Shown here: in pieces, positions 50,117-64,000 of the stretch | How positions within the stretch are numbered: position 1 is the stretch's first letter | Layout of the letters: every line of letters starts with the position of its first letter | Assembly: GCA_034670405.1 (NCBI GenBank) | Contig: JAXDDX010000034.1 | Location: 2,529,501 to 2,593,500 of the forward strand | Length of the DNA: 64,000 nucleotides | Direction of reading: 5' to 3' | Origin: Hoplostethus atlanticus | Taxonomy: Eukaryota; Chordata; Actinopteri; Trachichthyiformes; Trachichthyidae | Position numbers and translations under genes: made by a program | The notes under the pieces: generated by a model | What the model saw: the letters and a program-made list of their open reading frames with translations, nothing else | Databases searched by the model: none | What the model was told of the DNA's origin: nothing

Positions 50117-53100
50117 TTGAAGACACACTTGCTCGTTCATTCAGTTCCAAACTCATCTCCTTTTGGCAAATAACTTAAGTGGCGTCTCCCCTCTTTAATT
50201 TGCATGCCTGTCAACGTCTGAGAATGTTTATATTTATTTCATTTATGCGTCTGTTTAGCCGAGTTTGTTTTGAAATCCGCTGCGATTTGGGGAAAAGAGA
50301 GGAGAAGAAACGCTGGGTGAGGAGTGATGGCAGGAAGGAGGGGTGGTTATGAACACGTGATGAGCAACACGGGACCCCAGTCTCCCTCTGTAAATAGTGT
50401 GTGTGTGCGTGTACTGTAGTATTGTATAGTCCAGCCCTAGGGGTCCTGTGGGTGGTGGCCCCCTGTATGTGGCTCTGCTGTCACATCCCTTTTACGACCC
50501 GCCGCCTTGCCTGTCACACACACGCGGCGCCTGGCCTGCCATGTCCTTTAAAAGCTGGGAGACACAGATGTGGCAGCAGATTAATGTTGTATGGCCTCGG
50601 AGCGCACACACACACACGCGCACACACACACACACACAGAGCATGGACACGGGGCCTGCACCAGTTATCGCTACATAAACGCATTCACAAGGCGCAGCAC
50701 TGGAAGCACAGATGCCGGGTCCAAAATCACCACCCGCCAAGCGCCAAATGCCAGTAAAATGTGTCTTTAGAGGGTAAATCAAAGGCGGTCACGCGCCGCA
50801 CAGTCTGGTAAATTCTGACACAATAACATTTGAATGTCTCGGTTATATATAGTCTTTGGTCTTAGCCTGTTCTCAGACTTTGTCCCTGCCAACCACCGTA
50901 CACTCTCTCTGACCATGAGCCAATCAAAGCAAAACAATGCCTCTGTATCAAACAAGCTCTTGATTGGCTGCCTGTTACACTGCTCTACACAAACCGGTAG
51001 CGTCTAAACTTTTCCTCTTGTTCCTCTTGTTGTGTGAGTAACTGGCCTAACGTTACTTGAGGATTGCGATCCTTCAAAATGCTCTCTTGTAATCTGAATT
51101 CTGCTGCACTTCATGTTGAATTACAAACTTGATCCATTTTGTAACTGAGTGATTTAAATTAACACACAGGACCTGATTACATACACAATAATAATAAAAG
51201 CTTACAAATGGCTTTACATCAAAACATAACAAAAAACGACAAAAACAAAAATCATGAAGGAAATTAAATGTGATAAAACATAAAGATCATCACACAATCA
51301 GTGCAAATTACAGTTAACAGTTGAAAGCAGGTTTATAAGAATACATTTTCAATAGGGTCTTAAAAGAAGCTACAGATGTAGCAGCCCTCATCTCCTCAGG
51401 CAGGTTGTTCCAGAGTTGAGGAGCCCTAACTGCAAATGCTTTTGATTTTAGTCTGGATTTTGGTACATCAAGTACAGATTTGTCACTGGAGCAAAGATTG
51501 TGCTCTTGGAGATAAAAGCTCTAAAACATACTCTGGGGCTGAACCATTTATTGCTTTAAAAGTAATCAATTCCAAAATCAACTGGCAGTGTAGATTTGCT
51601 AAAATGGGAGTTACATGATCTCTCTTCTTGCTGCTGCAAGTTGGAGACGAGACAGGTTTCCGATTGAGGCCAGAGTACAGGGAATTAGAGTAGTCAATAC
51701 GAGATGAAATGAAGGCATGGATAACTTTTTCCATGTCGGGACAAGATAAGAATGATCTAATTTTAGAGATATTTCTTAGCTGGTAAAAACAGGACTGGAC
51801 AACCTTCTGAACAACCTTGTTTCTCAAACATTAGACCAGAATCAAAAATGACTCCTAAATTTCTGGCAGCTGATTTCATATTTGTTGCCACGGTAATTAT
51901 ACATTTCAGAAGTTGCCTTTGGTGGGCCAAACACAATGAAAAGCAATGTTGTGTCTGAATTTTATCCAAATAGATGGAGAAGAGAATAGAAGCAATAGAA
52001 CCTTGAGGAACCCCACAGCTCAACGGATGAGGATACAGAATTCAGAATGGTTGCTATTCATATAGTCAGTAAATCAGTTATAAACTACCTTCTCAAGTAC
52101 TTTAGACAGAAATGGAAGTCAGAAATGTGTCTATAGGTACTGAGGATAGAAGGCTGAACAAGTGCATGTTTAAAATAAGGTACACATCACATCAAGAGGC
52201 CAGTGAGCTCTTTAAAACTGAATTAGGACAGACAGTAGCAAAGACGTCTGGCTGGAATTATGTCTAGGGGACATGATGATGATTTCATGTGGGATACAAT
52301 ATGGGATTCTGACGATAGTAGCTCAATGGAGCCTAAAGAAGTGGTTGGTCTGTGGGCAACATTTCTAACACGATCAGCAGGTGGTATCTGAGTTCTTATT
52401 CTTGTTAAAAAAAGACCACACGCCATCAGGAGAGTGAGAGGTGTTACTTGACCCCGGTGCATTAATGATGTCGTAGTAAAAAGAGTTCTAGGATTATGAC
52501 AATTGGTGATAATTAAATTAGAAAAATAAATATTTATCTCTGGCGACCTTCACAGCAGCATGAAAACCCATCATCACACACAAGAAAGCATTGTGAAAGG
52601 GTTTCATATTGCTGTGAACACTGAATATTAACTATTTAGGCCAGTGAGAATTATTCTTGGCAGGTACATTTTTTTTTTTTTTTTTTTTTGGTAGTTTACC
52701 GGCCCCTTGGCAGGTGAGCCAAGAAGTTAATTTCGGATACTGCACAGATGCCTCGCCGTGCACGGGTCCCTATGTGGGAGAAACCGCTGACACACACCAA
52801 AGTGATCTATCAGTGTACTGCTCCCTGCACTAGCTCATCACCTCGGTGGACCCTGAGAAGGCAGCAGTGATCATACCGCCTTATTTTCTTCAGTCTGCCC
52901 TTTTCACTCGTTCTTCACTCTGTGCCAGTCAGTCTCTCTGTCTCTATATCTCTGTTGCTCTCTATCTCCGGTTCCCTTTCCTGTCCTGACACCCTTATAA
53001 ATGAATCATTTCATCGCCCAACAGAGCAGAAATGTCCTTTAATTGCACCGACATAACCAGCACATTAAACACACACACACGGTGACGGGGAGCACATAGC

Positions 53101-53254
53101 ACTGCAGCTTGCGTGTCTCGCTGGCATGTGCCCTGTCAATGCGGCTCAGTGTTAAAAGTGTGCGTCCATGTCCTCTCTCCCCTCTCGTTGTTTTCTCCCT
53201 CTCTCATGTTCTCCTGGTGTAATGATTTGGATCAGATGCTGCTGTGTGGAGTTA

Positions 53255-53349
<95 letters not shown>

Positions 53350-53462
53350 GTGCTTTCTCTCTCTCTGTCTCTCACCCTGGCCCTCTGGCTGACAGACATC
53401 TCGTTAGTGCAGTATGTCTGTCAGTGAGGTTTGAGATTGAGCTGTGCCCCCGCATATCCCTG

Positions 53463-53549
<87 letters not shown>

Positions 53550-56132
53550 ATAGGCTGAGCTGATGACGGCTCTGAACAGACAGCGGCTCTCTCTGGCCTC
53601 GATAATGATGTGATGTCCTGTACGTTTCAGACGTCACTCTAATGGGAGCGTTATTTTTGTCCTGTGCAACAAAGAATAGCATTTTGTTAAACGTTGTTAT
53701 CTCTCTTGTTCCCCCCCTCTCTCTCTTTCCTCCTCCTCCCTCTCCTCTGTCAGGTGGAGATCAAGATGAAGAAGACAGAAGCCATCAGGTGGGAGAAGCT
53801 GGAGGGAGAAGGACAGGAGTCCAACATCAAACACTTCACTCCCAGTCAGTATACATCCTAATCGTTTATTTTCTCCTCTTTCCCCAACTTTCTCTTTGTC
53901 TCTCTTCTCATCTCGCTCTCCATCAACCTCCTCGTATTTTTCTCTCTCTCTGAGAAGATCAATACAGGCTTGTGTGTTTGTCTGTTCTGCACTAAAACAA
54001 GAGTGGGCAGTCGAGCCCTGCTTTCGGTATTTCATTAGTTTGACGGTGAAGGTAGGCAGGAAAGGGAGAGGTGTGACAGCAAAGTATGAGTCAGGATTTG
54101 AGCCCACACATTCCCATTACTGTCAGGATTAATTAATTACATAAGTGTGTGTTGTTTTTGTTCGGGCGGGGGGAGGGGTGGGGGGTTTATAGGTAAGTGG
54201 GCTGATACAGTTACACTGTCATCTGATTCCAAAGATGTAAAGATGGTATGAGATCACTTCGCTGTATGTCCACATTTGGCCTGGGAAAGGCTGTTATGCA
54301 CCTCTTGGTGCTGTATTTATTGAAATCTACATCTGGATTGCTTTTCTCCGCTCTCTGCATCTCTTTACATTGCTTGTATGAATATTGTGGGTGTATTTTG
54401 TCCCGACTACGTATAATCCATATCATAATGTGATCCTGACCACATCCATATGAGATTGAAGATCCAGCCCTGTCACTTAATGCATCCTGGCATGATAGGA
54501 TGATAAAAGTCGCAGTAGAAAACAGATAGTTTTGGTCCTTAGTTCTGATTGGCTGAATCAAGCTGTTGTAAAATATCTGATAAACTCACACCTGTGACCA
54601 CAAATGTTAATTTACATGTTATTGAACATCACCATTCATACCAGTACTTACATGCTGCTTAGCACCCAGGTTTTTTAGCTACTGTTCAAAAACTATATTT
54701 CTTGGCAGATGAACATTTAAATATTAAATTTAATTCTTATCAATTAAATAATAGTTTTATTCAACATTTGCAATATTTCTACCCCTGTTTTATAAAGGCA
54801 ATAAATCACTTGACTCAGTGCGTTTCACCTCCTGCCTCACGCCTCCTAGCTGTTCTAAATTCTCTCTAAAGCACCGCCATGCACAGTCATGACTTACAGC
54901 TTAATTGAAATGACAAGTGTAACTGTAACCTTTTTAACGCCGCTTCCTTTCCCTAACAGACGACTACCCGTCATCGTCGCACCGCAACTGGGACAAGGTG
55001 GTGGTGGACATCAGCGAGGAGGAGAAGAAGGAGGAGAAGCTGGAGGGAGACGCGGCGCTCAACAAGCTCTTCCAGCAGATCTACTCCGACGGCTCCGATG
55101 AGGTCAAGAGAGCCATGAACAAGTCCTTTGTGAGTAAACGCTTTAGAGCCGCGCATCTTCTTGGCTAGCTGCAATCACAGTTAATACACAGTGCCTTTAT
55201 GTTGCTGCAAACCGTTCTACACAAGGAACCAATGGGTGTGTGTGACTTGTTTTCATCGCGTCAACTTCACAGTGAGCAAACAAAAAGTATAAAGCAGCAT
55301 AAGCCGTTACACATGCAACACAGAGTGATGCAGCGGTAACAGATTCTTTCGACATGAATAAACGTCCATTAGGGAGCGACACATTAAGTATCCTCGAGGG
55401 ACAAGGATGCATGATCACAACTTGATGTGTATCAGCCTGATGAATGAGGGAAAGTATTGCATTAGCAACAATATGATCCCATGATTCTGCAGTATAATAG
55501 TACACTATAATAAAAATGATTTGCTTTAAGTACCAAAGCTAAAAAAAAGCATTTCCAACTCTGCACACATCTTAAAACTATTACATTGTTTTTGCATTCA
55601 TGGCAAGTTGTCATTCGTGTCTCCAATTTAAACAAACCAGAGCAGAAGATGGTTAGGAGAATAAAACAAGCATATAATGGAATTTAGTGATGATATTTTT
55701 TTTCCCTCCCACTTATTAATGTGGATGTAGTTTGAAGTTGTGTAAAATTACAAAACAGAAGCTGATGAAAAATAGACAAACAAAATGTAAAATAATAAAT
55801 CATTGAAATCATTGTCCAAATTATTTTACTATTCAAATTCCTTTTTGTGCACCAATAGTAGTATCTGTTTTCATAAGAATGGACCTGATGATGCTGCTGT
55901 CAACGTGTCAAGCCATGATCGTTTTGGTTTTTTAAATATAATGATGATATGTTACATAACTGTCCTTAATGAAATGAGGGTCCGTTCCATTCTGGCAATT
56001 TCTCACCCTCGGCCTCTCCTCCCCGTGCAGACGGAGTCAGGTGGTACGGTCCTGAGCACCAACTGGAAAGACGTGGGCAAGAGAAAAGTGGATATCAGCC
56101 CACCCGATGATGTTGAGGTCAAGAAGAACTGA
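38065..56132 (+). CDS. sugt1: SGT1 homologue, HSP90 co-chaperone, complete, 13 coding exons
   Basis: SUGT1/SGT1 is a cytosolic HSP90/SKP1-associated co-chaperone for kinetochore assembly, SCF ligases and NLR stability. Exons: 38065-38078, 38169-38214, 39936-40026, 40485-40554, 40893-40963, 42183-42236, 43586-43614, 43813-43835, 44165-44261, 45965-46072, 53754-53844, 54960-55129, 56031-56132; all phases join, giving 321 aa (human isoforms 333/365). Order: TPR region (about 1-110; [28 protein letters not shown]), CS domain (about 134-220; [55 protein letters not shown]), and SGS domain (about 240-321; [39 protein letters not shown]). The N-terminus [20 protein letters not shown] needs an intron at 38079-38168 with a GC donor; all other introns are GT-AG. 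Intron 5 contains a partial exon copy and intron 10 is 7.7 kb. Confidence 0.95.
38636..39368 (-). mobile_element. Tc1/mariner-like transposon fossil in sugt1 intron 2
   Basis: Terminal inverted repeats of about 75 bp: TGCAAAGGTATTGGGACAGT at 38641 matches the complement of the right end (AACTGTTCCAATACATCTGC near 39341), and GGTTGTTTTTCCTCTGTACT (about 38672) matches its complement near 39320. Between them the minus strand encodes a Tc1-type helix-turn-helix: [13 protein letters not shown], then [16 protein letters not shown] (about 39050-38885). The catalytic part is deleted, so it is non-autonomous. Confidence 0.8.
40574..40606. repeat. (GT)n in sugt1 intron 4
   Basis: A GT run just downstream of exon 4; it is part of the block duplicated at 41776-41930. 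Confidence 0.9.
41776..41930 (+). pseudogene. Partial duplicate of sugt1 intron 4/exon 5 inside intron 5
   Basis: A (GT)n tract at 41776-41830 is followed by a near-identical copy of intron-4 sequence at 40611-40666 (GATGAATGGATGTTGCCAGT onward). That copy joins directly to the first 30-odd bases of sugt1 exon 5 (AGAATAGCAGAGTACCACCT, original at 40891). About 225 bp between these blocks in the original, including the polypyrimidine tract, is missing from the copy. The copied exon piece stops near 41930 with no donor. It is a non-coding internal duplication with deletion. Confidence 0.85.
42290..42545. repeat. ATATCGGC-type fish repeat in sugt1 intron 6
   Basis: AATATATATCGGGCTGATATTGG and later GAATATCGGCACAAAATAGC resemble a common teleost repeat. 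A shorter fragment lies at 25520-25600. No coding capacity. Confidence 0.4.
46428..46770 (+). repeat. Dispersed repeat, copy B, in sugt1 intron 10
   Basis: Aligns with the reverse complement of 13755-14075. The left end has several GGGAA/GGGAAAGTC words (GACAGGGAAAATC, GGGAAAGTCGGGGAATATC). Middle and right words match copy A. Non-coding. Confidence 0.75.
48600..48947. repeat. CA/CT microsatellite cluster in sugt1 intron 10
   Basis: Runs of CA at 48610-48631 and 48904-48946, CACT repeats at about 48660-48680, and CT at 48789-48816. Confidence 0.85.
48948..49170. repeat. Minisatellite with unit CACACACCTACCTTCTGSATAA
   Basis: About eight head-to-tail units share the core CCTACCTTCTGCATAACACA or its G variant (CTGGATAACACA), with unit length near 30 bp and variable CA linkers. 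It grew out of a CA repeat. Confidence 0.9.
49317..49360. repeat. (CA)n microsatellite in sugt1 intron 10
   Basis: Pure CA run of about 42 bp. Confidence 0.95.
51180..52480 (-). mobile_element. L2-like LINE relic in sugt1 intron 10
   Basis: In minus-strand order: [12 protein letters not shown] (linker before the RT, near 52250), [20 protein letters not shown] (RT motif, about 52020), then [63 protein letters not shown] and [14 protein letters not shown]. This is the normal order of an L2-type RT C-terminus. Frames shift and stops intervene, so it is inactive. The low-coordinate end is A-rich on + as expected for a 3' tail. Confidence 0.85.
53257..53347. repeat. (CT)n microsatellite, about 90 bp
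   Basis: One of the longest pure dinucleotide tracts in the window, about 400 bp upstream of sugt1 exon 11. A homopurine-homopyrimidine tract of this length can form triplex DNA. Confidence 0.95.
53466..53548. repeat. (CT)n(CA)n compound microsatellite
   Basis: A CT run of about 28 bp passes directly into a CA run of about 54 bp, upstream of sugt1 exon 11. Confidence 0.95.
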
Positions 56133-56690
56133 ACATCTCTCCGTCTCTTTCGCTCACTCTGTTTTCTGACTTTATCTTCCTTCATTTCTCCCCCCACTCC
56201 CCCCCAGAGGTGGTTAAGTCATTTGACGAGTCTGTTGAACAGATTGGTTAAAATCATCTGATCATTAAAGGGTGTTTGGTTCAAAAGGTAACTAAGGTCT
56301 GAACTGGAGTCTCACCGAGAGACGCAGACTTGCGATTAAACTTTCAGATCTGGTTTTAGAACATCGTTCCTCTTGTTTTCTCATCTCTCTCCCTCCTCTC
56401 TTTCTCCACCGCCCAGAGCCTTTCTATTAGGGAGCCTTTTAGGATGTCCCAATCTCACCACTTGTATAAATATGTAAAGATATTAAAAATAGGAGGTGTT
56501 TTAATGATAATACAAATGTGTTTCTGGGCTCATGCAGTTTTTTTTCTGTACACTTGATAAGAAGTCAACAGCAATACACATCGAACTGACGTGTCTGGAA
56601 TCTGTGACATGTCAACCAATGGCTCAGCACCGGCCATTCCCTCAGTGTGATTCAAGCTTCAATGTAAATAAAAGATTTGTTTAGCTCACA
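56133..56690 (+). other. sugt1: 3' UTR of sugt1
   Basis: A non-coding stretch follows the sugt1 stop and ends at an AATAAA signal at 56667-56672. A GT-rich element (TGTCTGTGTTTTGTG) follows within 30 nt, the usual layout of a cleavage site. Confidence 0.7.
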
Positions 56691-56699
56691 AACCATGTC

Positions 56700-57890
56700 T
56701 GTGTTTTGTGATTTGACGTTCCTAGAAACTGTTTTGGAGAGGTCAAGATGTGATCCATCACGTGCAAAAACACAGATACATTAGGACAGGGAAGCGTGCT
56801 CAGTAATTATGTGCTGGGAGGAATGGGATGTGGCGTTGCTGATAAACGTCCAGTCAGTTCAGATGGTTTTGACAGCCTGAGGATATGGTTTACCGATCAT
56901 AGCTTGATTGGTATCAAGTCAGAGAGCCCAGAGTTGTTTGGCTAGAGGGAGAAGATGTGGTAAAGGTGATTTACAGTAGGGGATCTGGGAAAGCAGGCCC
57001 CCCTCCTGTTCCTCAACCGCATATGCACCATAGCTGTAGATGTGAGGAGGTGTCCTGCTGAGGCACGAGAGCATTAATATGGATCAGCCTGCTAACCGCA
57101 TCATCAAGCCTCTCGCACAGAGTTAAGTGTTAAATTCATCGCACATCGTTTCATCTCATGACGATCAAACGCCCATTTGTGGCTCTGGATGGAACTCTTC
57201 GCTTCCCAGCTACCACATCACACTCTCTCACTCACACACACACACACAGACACACTCCTTCACTCTCCCTGACACACACACCGCCCCCACCCTTACCCCC
57301 TACCCCCGCCTGAAGCGACTCCGTGACATCAAAAGGAGCTAAGCGCTTTGCATCGTGGGTAAGATCTGGGAGCGTGACGGCTACAGAGTCTTTAGTCTCA
57401 TTAAAGAGTTCCAGAGCTGCAACTCTCGCATTAAACAACTCTGGAAACTTCTTTCTGCTCATCCCTTTGGAGCAGCTAGGAGATGTGACATCTCAAAACT
57501 GAAAAGTGTTTAAGGAGTGTGAAAGGGGGATGAGGGGGGGTCCCAAAATTGAATGGAAATTAGGAAATTAGCTCAATAATCCTGTACAAGTAGCCTGTAA
57601 TGTCATGCGGTCAATAACGGAGAAGAGTTTGGCGTTTCAAAGTTTCCTTAAAAAAATGTTTATTCGTCGACATTGCACTTTGAAATTGCTGCTTTGATGC
57701 AGCTGAAAATACACTCAGCTGAAAGGAGATACCAGGACAAAGCATACAGTACATTTTGATCGCTACTTAGGAAGGAAATAGGTGGAGGGAAAGAGTTTAA
57801 ACACAGTGGCCAGAAATATTCCTCGCTAGCGTGATGAAACGTGACACGCACACACACACACACACACCAGACACCGTCTGAGCCAGCTAA
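56700..57890. other. Intergenic region between converging sugt1 and cnmd
   Basis: About 1.2 kb lie between the sugt1 poly(A) signal and the probable cnmd 3' end. It holds a short (CA)n at 57233-57248 and a second at 57847-57867. No gene, RNA or transposon was recognised. Confidence 0.6.
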
Positions 57891-58448
57891 CTTTGTACCT
57901 TATACATTTATTTACATCAAAAAGCAAAGAATGACAGAAAAAGTAAAAAGGGCAGAAAATCTATAAATACAAGTTTACATAAAACCACTGCTTCCCATGT
58001 AGATAGACGGCTGGTGTGATGGGTTTCAACTCTAGAAGTTAATGTAGTTGATTGTAAATGGGATGTTCATAACTCTTTCTTGACGCGGGACCTTGATCTG
58101 TAGTTCAGTAGGACCTCCATCTATAGTTTGGTTGGTATAGGTTGTTTTTTTACTGAAGACAGGCTGTACAGTGTGCAGGCACAGCATGAGGTCTACCCGG
58201 CATCGCATACCTTCACATGTGATACCATGCGTGGCCTAGATTCTGTATCATGCATTTATAGTATGCAATGCTGAACACGGTTACTGATATTCTTCGTTTT
58301 GATCACTAGTCCCTAGGCGGGACTAGGAAGCCGGGGCCTCCGTTTCCTAAAGCTTTCCCTTCATCTCCCTCACCTTGCAAGAACAAACCCTCAATCCCTC
58401 CCTCAATCTCTCCTGGACTCTCCCATTATCCCAGGAGGGTAGGGGTGT
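57890..58448 (-). other. cnmd: 3' UTR of cnmd
   Basis: On the minus strand the 550 nt after the cnmd stop have no coding frame and end near an AATAAA signal (TTTATT on + at 57907-57912). A second hexamer on the same strand lies at about 57659. The limits are inferred from these signals. Confidence 0.5.
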
Positions 58449-63666
<5,218 letters not shown>

Positions 63667-64000
63667 CTATGGTAAAACAAACAAAAAGAAAAACAAAATA
63701 TCCACCGAATGACACACATTGCCACGAGACGGGAGATCACTGCCGTAGTAATGACAGGGTTACAATGACAGGGGAATCGATTGCTAATTACTCTTGACTG
63801 ATTTCAAAAGGAATGTTCTTCATTTGCTTGGGACTAATATGTCTTTGGAGCAGTAGTTCGTTACTGCGCTCGTTACGTTACTTTTCCGTTACACGTCCCC
63901 CAAAATTAATGGTTGGCGTCCTCTGTGTCCTGTGTTTCTATTGTCCTTTTGTTCATTAAATCAAAGTAGAGGCAGACAAAAATCTAATTATCTTCAGTTT

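Noticed and set aside
51180-52480. Functional LINE or antisense gene within sugt1
   Set aside because: RT motifs are spread over shifted frames with stops; a dead copy.
53113-53427. Open frame rich in LSLS
   Set aside because: Translation of a (CT)n microsatellite.

Overview
The window is nuclear DNA of a ray-finned (teleost) fish. The evidence is multi-exon vertebrate genes with GT-AG introns, very dense (CA)n/(CT)n microsatellites, and relics of typical fish repeats: tRNA-derived SINEs, L2-like and Tx1/L1-like LINEs, Tc1/mariner fossils and a CACTGCAAAAA-ended MITE. The species cannot be named from the sequence.

Four protein-coding genes are supported. (1) ednrb, endothelin receptor type B, + strand, seven coding exons at 20462-23886, complete, 415 aa. 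(2) An ELF1/2/4-subfamily ETS transcription factor, best called elf1, + strand, seven coding exons at 33033-36151, complete, 450 aa, with a candidate alternative first exon at 33680-33713. (3) sugt1, the SGT1 co-chaperone, + strand, 13 coding exons at 38065-56132, complete, 321 aa. (4) cnmd (chondromodulin, formerly lect1), - strand, six exons at 63666-58449, lacking only its 5'-most coding exon(s), which lie beyond the right edge. From memory, the human orthologues all lie on chromosome 13q, with SUGT1 and CNMD adjacent. The window therefore looks like a piece of a conserved 13q synteny block with fish-specific rearrangement.

Layout: 1-19500 is a gene-free desert of microsatellites and decayed transposons. 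It holds a tRNA-Glu-like locus plus SINE near 8.2-8.6 kb, a LINE/Tc1 cluster at 10.5-11.5 kb, a Tx1/L1 relic at 14.7-15.8 kb, a second SINE at 16.5-17.0 kb and an L2-like relic at 18.35-19.22 kb. ednrb with its probable 5' UTR exon and 3' UTR runs from about 19.8 to 24.8 kb. 24.8-33.0 kb is a second gene-free stretch with two interspersed fish repeats. From 33 kb to the right edge the genes are close together: elf1 and sugt1 are head-to-tail, about 0.4 kb from poly(A) signal to start codon, and sugt1 converges on cnmd. sugt1 intron 10 (7.7 kb) holds an L2-like LINE relic, a minisatellite and large CT/CA tracts.

The genes are functionally unrelated: a GPCR for pigment and neural-crest cells, an ETS factor, an HSP90 co-chaperone and a cartilage anti-angiogenic membrane protein. 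They form no operon-like system. I found no convincing new biological system. The most informative oddities are the second elf1 promoter/first exon, a 90-nt GC-AG intron in sugt1 whose retention keeps the frame, a partial duplicated sugt1 exon inside the next intron, a DRF instead of DRY motif in ednrb, and an unusually short elf1 C-terminus.
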